This document shows, piece by piece, positions 8,031-18,130 of a DNA stretch of 38,429 nucleotides; position 1 is the stretch's first letter; each line of letters starts with the position of its first letter. This DNA comes from Gammaproteobacteria bacterium. Lineage in GTDB: Bacteria > Gemmatimonadota > Gemmatimonadetes > Longimicrobiales > Gaopeijiaceae. Position numbers and translations under genes: made by a program. Below the pieces are notes generated by a model, which was not told the DNA's origin, searched no databases, and saw only the letters and a list, made by a program, of their open reading frames with translations. The stretch is taken from positions 1 to 38,429 of the forward strand of contig JAPPHB010000060.1 of NCBI GenBank assembly GCA_028821195.1, written 5' to 3'.

Positions 8031-9029
8031 TCAGAGTCGCTTGGCGTAGCGCGCCAGCCAGGAGGCTTGGTCGCCCTCCGCGGGAGCGATCGGCGCCCCC
8101 GGAACGGTCATCGTACCGCGGCTGACGAAAGTCGCGGCGCCCCCCACCCGGACGGCCGTGATGCGGCCGGCGACCTTGTCGACCTCGACCCTGATGAGGC
8201 TGGGTCGGCGAATCTCCTGGCCCTGTGCGACCTGCCACCGGAGGGTGCCGTTCCGTTGCCGGCTGGCGGCGCCCAGGTAGCCTCCCAGCACGGCGGCGGC
8301 CGAGCCGGTGGCCGGGTCCTCGGGCACCCCGGATCCAGGCGCGAACATGCGCACCCGTACATCCCCGCCGAAGAGCGGGCACACCAGGTAGACGTGGTGC
8401 GCCCACGTATCCGCGAGCATGTCCCGCCAGAGCGCCATGTCGAGGACGGCGCGGCCAAGGGCGGCGACGGTGCGTATCGGGATCACGTGAAACGGAAGGC
8501 CGCAGGACATCATGGCGGGAGTGAGGGGGCGGGGATGATCGCCGCCGAGATCGTCCGCCTCCAGACCGACCATCGCGGCCAGTTGCTCCGGCGGGTGCGG
8601 CGACTCGCGCCGCTCCGGCAGCATCGCCGTGGTGAACTGCGCGAACACCGGACGGCCGCTCCGGTACTCCACCGATGCGGGCACCAGGCCGACGTTTTCC
8701 TCGAGCACCAGCTCGGCGTGTCCATCCCCCGTCCGGCGAACGGCGGCCCCTCGCCGAACCGATTGCGTGCTTGCCAGATAGATTGCGGCCCCCACGGTCG
8801 GATGCCCCGCGAAGGGCACCTCCACCTCGGGCGTGAAGATGCGCACCCGCGCCGTCCCGTCCGGCGTCTCGGGAGGTCCCAGAAACACCGTTTCGGCCAG
8901 GTTCATCTCGCGCGCCACCTTCTGCATCAGCTCCGCCGGCAAATGTGCCGCGTCCGGGAACACGCCGAGCGGGTTGCCGCCGAAGGTCTCTTCCGTGAAC
9001 ACGTCGAGGGTTCTGAAGTCGAGTTCCAT
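8031..9029 (-). CDS. PhzF-family isomerase/epimerase
   Basis: 332 residues of the PhzF / diaminopimelate-epimerase-like fold. Family landmarks are all present: FTEETFGGNPLGVF at the N-terminus, NLAETVFLGPP with the catalytic-type Glu, FAGHPTVGAA, and DPATGSAAAVLGGYL with the Gly-rich phosphate-binding turn, then QGQEIRRPSLIRV. Family members isomerise or hydrolyse small metabolites; the phenazine enzyme itself is only one of many, and no other phenazine genes are near, so the substrate is open. I chose the ATG at 9029 because the family begins at this point; an ATG 21 bases further up is possible. It converges on the PQQ dehydrogenase. Confidence 0.85.
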   Translation of the reverse strand: MELDFRTLDVFTEETFGGNPLGVFPDAAHLPAELMQKVAREMNLAETVFLGPPETPDGTARVRIFTPEVEVPFAGHPTVGAAIYLASTQSVRRGAAVRRTGDGHAELVLEENVGLVPASVEYRSGRPVFAQFTTAMLPERRESPHPPEQLAAMVGLEADDLGGDHPRPLTPAMMSCGLPFHVIPIRTVAALGRAVLDMALWRDMLADTWAHHVYLVCPLFGGDVRVRMFAPGSGVPEDPATGSAAAVLGGYLGAASRQRNGTLRWQVAQGQEIRRPSLIRVEVDKVAGRITAVRVGGAATFVSRGTMTVPGAPIAPAEGDQASWLARYAKRL

Positions 9030-9142
9030 GTGAGCAGGCCCATGCATCAAGGGTCGGAGACTACGCCTACCAGAAGACGGACGGCGACACTATCTTACAC
9101 GCCCCATGGCTCTCCGTAAGGGGTTTGACGGAGACGTCAGCC

Positions 9143-9181
<39 letters not shown>

Positions 9182-9317
9182 TCCCCTGAGAGTGGACCCA
9201 AATCCCGGTAGAGTCAGGGGCTGGCGCGGTGCCCTTAGGGGACGCGGCGGTCTCCGCACGTTTCCGCGGCGGTGCATAGTTCGTCTCCCATAGGTCCGTT
9301 TCCAGCCCCTGCTCATC

Positions 9318-9350
<33 letters not shown>

Positions 9351-9360
9351 TCAGCCGGGA

Positions 9361-10701
9361 TCATGCCTTCGCCCTCGGAAAGTACCGGCGCATGGTCCCA
9401 AGGCGCACGAGGCCGCAGTCATTCCACAGCCAGTCGTCGGGGAACCGCACGTAGCCCCCCGACCGCACCTTGTGTTTCCGCCTGAACCACTGTCGCAACC
9501 GCCGGGTCGCGTGCCGGTCCACGGCCTTGTAGGCCGGGCTGACCTGCCCGAGGGTGAAGTAGTTCGCCCACCCGGACAGCATCCGGTTGAGACGCGTTAC
9601 GACCTCCTCGGCGGACCATCCCACATACCTCCGGTCCGTCTGCTCGCTGATCCTGCGGCTGATGCTCTGAACGCTCGCCTTGCTCGGCCGGGTGCCGATG
9701 TACCGGCTCCCGTCCGTGGGACGATAGTTCCAGCCGATGCGGTACCCGAGGAACTCGATGGGGTTCTCGGGGCATCGGATGCATTGGGTCTTCCGCGCGT
9801 TGACCGGTAGCTTCAGTCTCTCCATGAGCCGGATGACCGCCGCCAGCATCACCGCCGCCGGGGCCTTCCCGAGCACACAGAAGTCGTCCGCGTAGTTCAC
9901 GATCTCCGCGCCGAAGCGCCGGGCGTAGCCCAGCTTCTTCCAGCCAAGGATGAACCGCCGCATGTAGATGTTGCTCAACAGCGGCGAGATCGGGGCTCCC
10001 TGCGGGGTCCCCTTCCGTTCCTTCCGCGCCCGGTTCGTGCGGCGAGCGCCGCCCGTCCCGTCCTCCTCGACCACCGGCATCTCCAGCCACGCCTTGACGA
10101 GTCCGAGCATCCGCCCGTCGCTCACGCGCCGCGCTACGCTCTTCATCAACTCGGCGTGCGGTATCTCGCCGAAGTAGTTCGTGAGGTCCGCATCGACCAC
10201 CTCGTTGCGGCCCCTGTGCAGCAGGCGGTGTACCCGCCTGACCGCGTCCTTGGCACTCCGTCCCGGCCGGTATCCGTACTGCTCCGGCTCCAGGTCCGCC
10301 TCGAAGATCGGCATCAAGACCAGCATCGCCGACGTCTGCGCAACCCGGTCCCGCAGGCATGGAATGCCCAGGGGACGGAACTTCCCCGGCTGCTTCTTCG
10401 GGATGAGCACCCGTCTCACCGCACTCGGCCTGTAGGTGCCCTCCCTCAGATCCCGCGACAGTTCCCCGATCCAGCGCTCCACTCCGTGCGCCCCGACATC
10501 CGCGACCGTCACACCATCGACACCAGCCGCTCCGCCGTTGCGCCGGACCAGCGCCCATGCCGCCAGCAGGAAGTCCTCCCGCCATACCTTGTCGACAAGG
10601 GCGTGAAAACGCCGGTCAGGTTCTTCCTTCGCTTTCGCGTGTAGCACGGTCTGGAGTTTCCGAACGCTCGCCGACCCTCTTAGACTCCCGTCAGTGGTCA
10701 T
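9361..10701 (-). CDS. ltrA: Group II intron reverse transcriptase / maturase
   Basis: 446 residues from the ATG at 10701, which has AAGGAGA upstream. The RT domain runs from about residue 60 to 330: GVDGVTVADV (RT1), RPLGIPCLRDRV (RT2), QYGYRPGRSAKDAV and VVDADLTNYFGEI (RT3), KGTPQGAPISPLLSNIY (RT4), and NYADDF with the catalytic YADD at 270-273 (RT5). The maturase (domain X) includes LNRMLSGWANYF. There is no C-terminal HNH endonuclease, so mobility would rely on target-primed events at nicks or replication forks. The protein assists intron splicing and reverse-splices it into DNA. It appears intact. Confidence 0.93.
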   Translation of the reverse strand: MTTDGSLRGSASVRKLQTVLHAKAKEEPDRRFHALVDKVWREDFLLAAWALVRRNGGAAGVDGVTVADVGAHGVERWIGELSRDLREGTYRPSAVRRVLIPKKQPGKFRPLGIPCLRDRVAQTSAMLVLMPIFEADLEPEQYGYRPGRSAKDAVRRVHRLLHRGRNEVVDADLTNYFGEIPHAELMKSVARRVSDGRMLGLVKAWLEMPVVEEDGTGGARRTNRARKERKGTPQGAPISPLLSNIYMRRFILGWKKLGYARRFGAEIVNYADDFCVLGKAPAAVMLAAVIRLMERLKLPVNARKTQCIRCPENPIEFLGYRIGWNYRPTDGSRYIGTRPSKASVQSISRRISEQTDRRYVGWSAEEVVTRLNRMLSGWANYFTLGQVSPAYKAVDRHATRRLRQWFRRKHKVRSGGYVRFPDDWLWNDCGLVRLGTMRRYFPRAKA

Positions 10702-11473
10702 GTCCCTGTCTCCTTTCCGTACCGCTCCCAACTCAGGGCCCCTTCCCTCGACGGGCGTTACCCCGCGTCCCCGGTACTACGGACCCATCCGTCACCCTGC
10801 CGGCCCAGTCTGTCCCTCGCGGGGTCCCGGTTGCCTCATGCACGGCACCGGCAGGGCTTCCCGTGTTGCTACGCCTTCCATCTTCCACACGTGCCGACGC
10901 CACTACCCCGGCGAAAACCGGCCAGTGCTCGTGTCACTCGCTTCCCGGCCAGTCGGCGGCCTTCCCCTTTCTTGCGGAGGGTCGGCTTTCGCAAAGACGT
11001 TTTCGGGGCCTGCTCGGCGTTCACTCGCGTTTCGGCCCGCGTGGTCGCTGAGCCGCCTTCCGACTTAGCTCCTCCCTTGGCCGTATCCACCGTTTCCAGT
11101 TCTGTGCCCGTTTAGGGTGTCGCGTATCGTTCGCGGCCCGTTCCGAAGTGCTTCAATCCATGTCGTTACCTCCATGAGCCGCCCCGGTTGCTACCGGCTG
11201 GAGCGACAGTTGCCGGGCGGGATTCGCACCCGCTAGGAAGGCGCGCCTTTCCACGGCGCACGCAAGAAATCGTCTAAGTTCAATCAGGACTGCACGATCT
11301 GCCATTCTTGCCGTAAGGTTATCGCTGGATCCGCCGTACTGAAATAGCCGGGAAACGGCATCAAATGGCAGGCATTTGGACGGAACCGGCACCCCGTCAA
11401 GCCGTCGTGTGTCTAATGCCGCAACGGTCCTTCGGCCGCGGATGCGGCTAGTCACCCCCCGGAGCCGGTCGGG

Positions 11474-11662
11474 TCAGTCGAACTCGACGTGCGGATCGTC
11501 GAACATGGCGTCTTCACGTTGGATGGTGTCGGCTTGGGTCACCAGCACATTGGCCGCTTCGCGGCGAACGTGCGCCTGCGCGGTTAGATGGCGGCGCTCG
11601 TACTCCCACGCTTCGCCAGCTAGTTCGCGGGCGAGGGCGCGGAGTTTCCTGATGCTCGTCAT
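11474..11662 (-). CDS. Small conserved protein, paralogue of 27593-27814
   Basis: 62 residues, highly charged and predicted helical (RKLRALARELAGEAWEYERR, then HVRREAANVLVTQADTIQRE). It aligns without gaps over 56 residues (40 identical) to the small gene at 27593-27814, and the DNA also aligns, so both are real and homologous. Function is unknown; there are no membrane segments, cysteines or known motifs. The two copies sit on the same strand near either end of the defence cluster. The bases between the intron and this gene (11262-11473) show nothing else. Confidence 0.65.
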   Translation of the reverse strand: MTSIRKLRALARELAGEAWEYERRHLTAQAHVRREAANVLVTQADTIQREDAMFDDPHVEFD

Positions 11663-11880
11663 GTGGGAGGCCCTCCGGGACGAGGGTGGTCATAGGCCCC
11701 GTTAAGGTGCGCCCGTCTCATCATCATGCCATCATCGCATCTCAGATCGACCCCCGAAGCATCCAGGTGACTGACGGCTTCGTCACGTGGTTTTATCTTC
11801 ATGGCGCCCACGCATCGAGAGACACTCTACCCGCCAGAGGACCCCATGAGCAGCATCGCAGAGCTGATCGAGGTTCGGGA

Positions 11881-13752
11881 ATGCAACGCTCCGTCGAATT
11901 GCGCTGGCTCCCGATGAAGCTGCTTGCTCTCTCGATAAGCGGCTTCCGCGGCGTCCAGCACGCTGACTTGCTTTTCGGTCAGCATGATGTGCTGGTAGGG
12001 CCCAACGGCGCGGGCAAGAGCACCATCATCGACGCCCTGTCGCTTGTCTTCGGCCGCACCGGTCTAGTGCGCGAGCTCACGGAACATGATTTCTACGGAA
12101 GCCGTCCTGAAGCGACCAGCCGCATCCGCATCGTTGCCACATTGGCGGGATTCGATGGCGATGACCCAGAGCGGAACGACACTTGGTTCCGCGAGGGAAG
12201 AGCCGTCCCCAAGTGGTGGAACTCGGCGACAGGTGAAGCCGAAGCTGAGCCCGGCGATCAATCGAAGACGCTCTGCGCACAGGTTGCCTTCGCGGCGCGG
12301 TTCGATCTGGAGGAGCTGGCGATTGAACCGATCCGCTACTTCCACGATGATGATGTCGTTGTAGACCCATTCCTCGACGATGCTGTCCAGCCGATTCCGT
12401 CTCGGCTCTTCGACGACATTGGATATTACGTCCTGATGGCTCGTCGCACCTGGGGAGGAGCCGTTTCGTTCGCCTCGGAGCTATTTCGCAAGGCGGTTGC
12501 GACAGTGGGCGGCATCCCCGCGCAGACGATCCTCCAGGAGCGTGATCGGCTACGCGCGCCCACCGCACCGCTGGAGGAAGCGGCCGGCCTCTTGCCGCTA
12601 GTAGAACGCATGAACCGGCAGTTGGCTGAGCTACTGCCGGACGCACCACGTTTTCAGTTGAGGCTCACAGCCACCGACTCCGAATCACTTCTTCGCGCAC
12701 TCGTTCCGCACTACGCTGTCAGCGACGGTCTATCGCTCCCGGTCGGGCGGCATGGGATGGGTCTGCTCTCACTTCAGACCTTCATTCTTCTGCTCGAGCT
12801 TGGACGAGAACGGGTGCGTATGGGAAAGCCGTTCCTCTTCGCGATGGAAGAGCCCGAGTTACATATTCCGCCAGGCATGCAGCGTCGGCTAATCTCGCAA
12901 GCCGTTTCCATCGCCGACCAGACTGTCTGCACCAGCCACTCACCGCGCGTCGCCGCCTACTACGCTGCGACCTCCGTTCAGATCCTGGATCGCGACAGCG
13001 AGAGTCTCGCCGCGACTCCTATGCTGGCCGCACCCCTAGAAGACAGTGCCACGAACGCGCGTCGGAAGCTCTTCTTGGATGATCGTGCACGGATCGTTGA
13101 GGCGTTGATGTACCACCGCATGCTCATCCCCGAAGGACGCAGCGAGTACGAGTGGTTCCGGCTTCTGAGCGATGTGCTTGAGACAGCGGAATTGGCGCCC
13201 GAGGACGCCGACGCCGACACGCCTGCCTTCGGTACCGTGATCGGCGTGGTGCCGACCCACGAAGGAGCCGTCTCAGATGTTTACAATGCTCTGCGGATCC
13301 TTCGGCGTGGGCTGGTTCCTCTCGTGGACGGGGATGCCGCAGGAGCCGAGAAGATCGCCCAGCTCCGCGCTTCGGACCCGACGCCGGAGCTCATCTTGAG
13401 ATGGCCGGACGAATGGACAATGGAGGACGTGATCGGTTGGGTCCTTAAGGGCGAGGATGGTGATGCGCTCGACGAACTGAAGGGGCGAATCAATCGTGAT
13501 TTCGAGTCTGTCGATGAGTTGGTCTGTCTCTTCAAGGTCAAGACTGGTGCCGGCCGCCTGAAAACCGACTATCTCGCCTATGAGGAAGTGGCATCGGTCA
13601 TCCGTCGCCTTTCTGGCTGCCGCGCTCGCGCCGCAACTCTTCTAGAGGCCGTCACGCTTGCCTCGCTACGACGAGAGGAAGGTTGCGACTTGGTCCGCAG
13701 GGACGAAGACCACAGCACTCCGGACTCGACCGTGCTTCGCCTACAGCCGTGA
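11881..13752 (+). CDS. gajA: OLD-family ATPase/TOPRIM nuclease, Gabija GajA-like
   Basis: 623 residues. The N-terminal ABC ATPase has Walker A GPNGAGKST (40-48), a signature-like GRHGMGLLSL near 290, Walker B FLFAMEEPE (318-325) and H-loop TSHSP (351-355). The C-terminal TOPRIM nuclease has Glu418 and Glu422 in IPEGRSEYEW and the DGD motif in LVDGDAAG (483-485). This ATPase-plus-TOPRIM order with a UvrD-like helicase directly downstream is the class 2 OLD / Gabija arrangement, in which the complex degrades or nicks phage DNA when nucleotides are depleted. The start at 11881 has GAGG upstream; MKLLALSISGFRG at 11914 is the family-like alternative. The stop overlaps the helicase start by four bases. 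Confidence 0.75.
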   Translation: MQRSVELRWLPMKLLALSISGFRGVQHADLLFGQHDVLVGPNGAGKSTIIDALSLVFGRTGLVRELTEHDFYGSRPEATSRIRIVATLAGFDGDDPERNDTWFREGRAVPKWWNSATGEAEAEPGDQSKTLCAQVAFAARFDLEELAIEPIRYFHDDDVVVDPFLDDAVQPIPSRLFDDIGYYVLMARRTWGGAVSFASELFRKAVATVGGIPAQTILQERDRLRAPTAPLEEAAGLLPLVERMNRQLAELLPDAPRFQLRLTATDSESLLRALVPHYAVSDGLSLPVGRHGMGLLSLQTFILLLELGRERVRMGKPFLFAMEEPELHIPPGMQRRLISQAVSIADQTVCTSHSPRVAAYYAATSVQILDRDSESLAATPMLAAPLEDSATNARRKLFLDDRARIVEALMYHRMLIPEGRSEYEWFRLLSDVLETAELAPEDADADTPAFGTVIGVVPTHEGAVSDVYNALRILRRGLVPLVDGDAAGAEKIAQLRASDPTPELILRWPDEWTMEDVIGWVLKGEDGDALDELKGRINRDFESVDELVCLFKVKTGAGRLKTDYLAYEEVASVIRRLSGCRARAATLLEAVTLASLRREEGCDLVRRDEDHSTPDSTVLRLQP

Positions 13753-15032
13753 GTAGCTATTTGATCGAAGGTCCTGCCGGGACCGGCAAGACGACGCGGT
13801 TGTTTCAGGAACTGAGGCGTGTGTTGGGAGAGTCCCCGCTGGCGGAGCATCAGCGGGTTCTCGCGCTGACAAAGATGCACGGATCGAGGCGGCGCATGGA
13901 TGCTCAACTGCGGGGCACTTCAGTTCTTCAAGCACGATACCGTTGTAGCACCGTCGATAGCCTCGCATGGAGTATCGTTCGGCGCTGGCGCACGCTTGCT
14001 CGCACGAAGTTGGTGGAGGAACTGGCCGATGACGACTATGGGCAGATCTGTTCGCTCGCTGGCGATCTATTGGCCGAGACGACCGTCTCACGCTGGGTCA
14101 GCCGGGCATTCCCGATCCTTGTTGTCGACGAGTTTCAGGATAGCAAAGATGGACAGCTGGCGATGATCTCTTCGCTTTCCAACGTGGCGACCTGCATCGC
14201 AGCGGCGGATGATTACCAGGATCTAGACAGCACCGAGGTGAATCCTGCGGTCGCTTGGGCACGCACTAACGGAGAAAGCGAGAGTCTGACTGACATTCAT
14301 CGGACGTCAGAATCAGGTCTTCTGGAAGCTAGTCACGCTCTCCGAGGAGGACGTGGCCTTCCTGAAAACGGAGCCGGCTTCACCGCGCTGGGCGCGCACA
14401 ACCACAATGTTGGGGCAAGCTTCGTCTCAAACAACATAACGTGGTGGTGGGAGTGTGGCGACATCGTGGTTCTGACTCCCGTTCGTCCCACCGGCTCGCC
14501 GTTTGTGCGAGATCTCTTCGCTCGAGTGAAGGCTAAGCCGATTGGCAAGAACCAAGTTGGTCCGTATCGCATACCGTGGGAGGAGTCACAGGAAGAGGAG
14601 TGCGACAAGTTCATTGGAAGACTTGAGTTGCCGACGGATCCCAACGCTGAGGTTCACAGCGATGAATTGTCATTGGGTGATACTGGCGGGCCCCGGCGGG
14701 GACTTTCCGATTGGCTCGACCGACAGAGGCGTGTCGCTGGAAGGACGACCTTCACAACTGTGGAGATCCGGCGTGAGGCACGCCGCATCCACCAGCGGTC
14801 GAGGGCGTACCGCCGGGTGAGACAGCGTGGAATTCGGGCGATGACGATCCACCAGGCGAAGAATCGCGAGTTTCACTCGGTCATTGTGCTATGGCCCTAC
14901 CAGGTCGCCGGAACCGTCGAGCGTCAGCGGCGCCTGCTGTACAACGCGATTACCCGGGCGACGAACCGCGTCCTGGTTGTGGTGCAGGATCCTACCCGGT
15001 TGCAGCGACCACCGTTCGTCGCCGGGAATTGA
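13749..15032 (+). CDS. gajB: UvrD/Rep-like superfamily 1 helicase, Gabija GajB-like
   Basis: 427 residues from a GTG at 13749 inside the GTGA overlap with the upstream gene. Walker A is GPAGTGKTT (8-16), Walker B is VVDEFQD (125-131), followed by a Q-rich motif III (AAADDYQDLDS) and C-terminal motifs AMTIHQAKNREF (motif V) and LLYNAITRATNRVLVVV (motif VI). It lacks the long 1B/2B insertions of housekeeping UvrD. In Gabija the helicase partner senses or unwinds DNA and stimulates GajA. Translational coupling supports a fixed stoichiometric complex. Confidence 0.78.
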   Translation: MSSYLIEGPAGTGKTTRLFQELRRVLGESPLAEHQRVLALTKMHGSRRRMDAQLRGTSVLQARYRCSTVDSLAWSIVRRWRTLARTKLVEELADDDYGQICSLAGDLLAETTVSRWVSRAFPILVVDEFQDSKDGQLAMISSLSNVATCIAAADDYQDLDSTEVNPAVAWARTNGESESLTDIHRTSESGLLEASHALRGGRGLPENGAGFTALGAHNHNVGASFVSNNITWWWECGDIVVLTPVRPTGSPFVRDLFARVKAKPIGKNQVGPYRIPWEESQEEECDKFIGRLELPTDPNAEVHSDELSLGDTGGPRRGLSDWLDRQRRVAGRTTFTTVEIRREARRIHQRSRAYRRVRQRGIRAMTIHQAKNREFHSVIVLWPYQVAGTVERQRRLLYNAITRATNRVLVVVQDPTRLQRPPFVAGN

Positions 15033-15199
15033 TTGCATGATCACGCGTGCCCGGATGCAACTCTGGCCACACCGCACGCCGCAGTTGTGACTGGATTCTC
15101 CACTGCGTCACGGTGCCATGTGACCATTCGGCGCGTTTTGGAGGACGAGACACCCCATTTGTCACCAGCCATCGCCCGGGCCAACCATTGGCTGCGGAG

Positions 15200-16531
15200 C
15201 TAACGGGCATACGGTCCCGCCGCTAGGATCTCCAGATCACGCTTGATAGCAAACACCTTCGTCCTGCCCGTTTCCCATACTTCTCGGATCACGCGCTCCA
15301 AGATGGCCGACTGACCCACCGACGTACCAACCCAGGAACGCGACACCAACTGGACGAAATCGGAGTTGCTCAGCCACCGTCCGACATTAGAATGTGTCAA
15401 CAGGTTCCCGCCTCTCGGGCCTCTTAGCCTCCCCGAACGATCCAAACGTTTCCAAAGGTCGAGCGGAAGATACAGTCCGGGGAACAACTCCTTGGACGTG
15501 GGGCGGAACGGTTTTCGGGTGAAGAACTTCAGAAAGAAGGGGTTGCGGGAGAACCGAAACCCTGCCGGGTCGCTCTCAGCATCCTCATTCCTGATGTGCT
15601 CCCAAAGAGCATTCATGCGTCCAATCTGCTTCATAAAGCGGTCACCTGGCTGCCAACGGAAGCCAGTCCCACCCTTGATTCCCTCCATCGCTTTGTATTG
15701 GACCATCGCGAACGACCGGTAGGTCTCGTTGAAGTAGATCAAGTCCACGCCAGTCTGCCGTTCAAGAGGCCTGTTGTTCGCCATGACTATGGTCATCCTG
15801 TTCCCGCCTCCCCCTTGAAAATGAGCGACGGCTGGATGCGAGCTGCGGATTAGATCAAAGCCGGGCAGCTTTGAATAGTCCTCGAGAAGCACGTCGTCTT
15901 CCAGACGCCTCGCCTCTGGAATACCCTCAAGGAAAGACCGGTGTCCCTGCTCAACGCCGGCAGGGTGCCACTCCACCAAGGCATCCAAGGGGATGCCCCC
16001 AATCCGCAGAGCAACGTTCAGAGCATCCTTCTGAAGCGCGAGGGTATCCCGGACTACCGACTGAAACCCCCGGACGCTGTCAGCCTCGATCCCGCGGATC
16101 GCCAGATGCTCGGCAACCCTGTCGTCGGCTTCGACCATGTAGTCGAGGAAGGCATCGCTCGTCTTCGGTGGCAGAACACCACCCTGCCCACCCAATCGCA
16201 GCTGTAACGGAGCCCGTAACCGTGCTGGAACAGCGGTGACAATCTCTCCGAATGCGAATGGCCGAGTAAGTTCCTCCAAGTGACGCAAGTGTAGGCGTAC
16301 TGCGTCCGTTGCTGCGTCGGTTCCCCGTCGTCCTTCCGCAATGTGCGTAATCGCACCCTCTTGGAAGGAGGCGAACACCACCAGCGGGCTCCGTCCGACA
16401 CTGAACTTGGGAACCGCCTCCGAGATCTCCCTCGACGAATTCTTTGCGGCCCACAACAAGGGCTCGCGTCTGTGCTCGGCAACACCCAGAACATAGGTTT
16501 CCAATGGTACCTCACTCACTTGGCGCCACAC
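15200..16531 (-). CDS. Unknown protein with a D...QxK nuclease-like motif
   Basis: 443 residues from a GTG at 16531; a second GTG at 16519 is equally possible. No named family is recognised. Around 245-280 the sequence reads RMTIVMANN ... GVDLIYFN ... SFAMVQYK. That is beta strand, Asp263, strand, then Gln278-Tyr-Lys280, resembling the D-(E/Q)xK active site of restriction-endonuclease-like folds, with acidic EDD/ED at 211-218 as a possible extra metal ligand. The remainder is mixed alpha/beta without membrane segments. It is the last gene of a minus-strand operon and overlaps the preceding gene by 20 bp, implying tight co-expression with another putative nuclease. The role is inferred as a defence effector, not shown. 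Confidence 0.6.
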   Translation of the reverse strand: MWRQVSEVPLETYVLGVAEHRREPLLWAAKNSSREISEAVPKFSVGRSPLVVFASFQEGAITHIAEGRRGTDAATDAVRLHLRHLEELTRPFAFGEIVTAVPARLRAPLQLRLGGQGGVLPPKTSDAFLDYMVEADDRVAEHLAIRGIEADSVRGFQSVVRDTLALQKDALNVALRIGGIPLDALVEWHPAGVEQGHRSFLEGIPEARRLEDDVLLEDYSKLPGFDLIRSSHPAVAHFQGGGGNRMTIVMANNRPLERQTGVDLIYFNETYRSFAMVQYKAMEGIKGGTGFRWQPGDRFMKQIGRMNALWEHIRNEDAESDPAGFRFSRNPFFLKFFTRKPFRPTSKELFPGLYLPLDLWKRLDRSGRLRGPRGGNLLTHSNVGRWLSNSDFVQLVSRSWVGTSVGQSAILERVIREVWETGRTKVFAIKRDLEILAAGPYAR

Positions 16532-17966
16532 CTCGTCGCAGTCTCTCTTCTACAAGCTGGTGCTGAAGCCGACGGACCACTTGACCGCTGGTCTCGCCGC
16601 CTTGCGCTGCGATCCAAAGGTCGTGAAGGTCTTCTCGCGCCAAGACTACAACATCGTCACGCGCGGCCTTCTCCACCTCGACCGTGGACAGCGCCGCGCG
16701 CGGTCTGGCTGTCGCAAGTACCGCGACCACTTCGTGGTCAGCCAGTTGGCTACGTACCTCCTCCGAGCGAGCGATCAGCTTGCCCAGCTTCCCGCCCCCG
16801 TCCGGTGGGCCGATCGTACATTCGATCGCAAGAATCGTGGAAGAACCGGGGTCATGAGCGAGGTGGTCTACAGCGTTTCCCAACCCCTTCTGAGCGCTCA
16901 GGGAATCTACTTGGAACCCCAGGAAAAAGAGGAGCAGACCCACCGCGGTCTCGAACTCCTTCGCATTCTGCCATTCCTCGCCTCGCAGCCTCTCGAGGAA
17001 CGCGTGACCGCTTCCATCGAAGACGTTGTGCGCTCTCATCCGCGGGTTGGAGCCTGCCAGGGGCACGGAAATGCAGTCCACGCACCTGTCTCCGATGAGA
17101 ATGAAGAGCGTGGCGGTGTCATCGCCCTTTCGAATCCGAATGTGCAGTTGGGAGTGGAGACCAGATCCCTCCTGCTTCCATTTGTGTTCACCGAGCCTCG
17201 TTGATCCATGACGAACAGGCTCTCCGGCCGTCCCTAGGGTCCAGACAAGCTCTGCCTTGGCAACAAAGACCTCTGCGGCAGCCCGCAAGGCTACGGTTAG
17301 GCGTTCGGACGTAGACGCTACACGCTCGCGATCGAAGCGCGCGGCCAAGGGCGCGATCAGCTCGACGACGGTGGTGTTGCCCTGGATCTTCAGGCCTCGC
17401 GGCCGAGAGCAGAACCTGCGCACTAGGTCGGGCAGTCCATCGTAGGCGTTCGGCCCGCCACGGATCATGCCGTCCAACTCGAAGGGATCGTGCCCGGCGT
17501 GACTCACGACATCGAAGATCGAGGATCCATAACCTACGAGCGTGTGACTGCTCCACAGGTCGTACTCGGCAGTCTGGTACGAGGCGGCCAACTCGCTGAA
17601 GCTGTATCTCAGGTCAACGGTAGGCTGACCCGACCTCTGGAGGTATCTGACGGAGCGCGGGCGCAGCTTCGCCACACCATCGGCGATTCCGCGCACCACG
17701 GCAGACAAATCCGCAATGGGACGCACGACCTGCCAAGCCCGGAAGTCTCGCCGGTCGACGGAAGAAAGTCGCGGCACTAACCGAGGCGTTCGGTGGTCGA
17801 GAAAGCCTCGGCTGACAAGGTTCACCCAGCGGCGACCGCGACGGAAAGCACAGAATCGTAAGTCGACCGACTCCCAGAACTCGGAGCCGTCCACCAGATC
17901 CAAGAAGCGTTCCGCAGCTCTTCCAGTTGCCCGTGGGAGTGGTTCCTGTGACATCAGATCCTCCAT
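16512..17966 (-). CDS. Putative PD-(D/E)XK nuclease, two-domain
   Basis: 484 residues. The C-terminal region (about 335-470) reads EFETAVGLLLFFLGFQVDSL, GLGNAVDHLAHDP, ILAIECTIGPPDGGGKLGKL. A helix with Glu, a glycine turn, Asp367, then Glu382-Cys-Thr and Lys393 fit a restriction-like nuclease core in which the usual ExK is ExT with a nearby lysine. The first ~330 residues are an unrecognised alpha/beta region, possibly a sensor or DNA-recognition module. It lies 164 bp after the phosphoribosyltransferase and overlaps the next gene by 20 bp. A start at 17954 (MSQEPL) is also possible. The nuclease assignment is inference from motif pattern. Confidence 0.6.
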   Translation of the reverse strand: MEDLMSQEPLPRATGRAAERFLDLVDGSEFWESVDLRFCAFRRGRRWVNLVSRGFLDHRTPRLVPRLSSVDRRDFRAWQVVRPIADLSAVVRGIADGVAKLRPRSVRYLQRSGQPTVDLRYSFSELAASYQTAEYDLWSSHTLVGYGSSIFDVVSHAGHDPFELDGMIRGGPNAYDGLPDLVRRFCSRPRGLKIQGNTTVVELIAPLAARFDRERVASTSERLTVALRAAAEVFVAKAELVWTLGTAGEPVRHGSTRLGEHKWKQEGSGLHSQLHIRIRKGDDTATLFILIGDRCVDCISVPLAGSNPRMRAHNVFDGSGHAFLERLRGEEWQNAKEFETAVGLLLFFLGFQVDSLSAQKGLGNAVDHLAHDPGSSTILAIECTIGPPDGGGKLGKLIARSEEVRSQLADHEVVAVLATARPRAALSTVEVEKAARDDVVVLAREDLHDLWIAAQGGETSGQVVRRLQHQLVEERLRRGVAPSE

Positions 17967-18130
17967 GGTCCTCGGCGAGCTTCGAGCATAAGGACAGATG
18001 TTGGGACTCTAACACCATGGGACGTGGGGGTGGCTGTGCGGAGGGAGGAGTGCGAATCGGTGTGGCATCTTCGTTCGGCCGCTCCGTTCCGTCCCATCAG
18101 AGGACGAAACGGAGGAGGGCCCGTCGCCTT

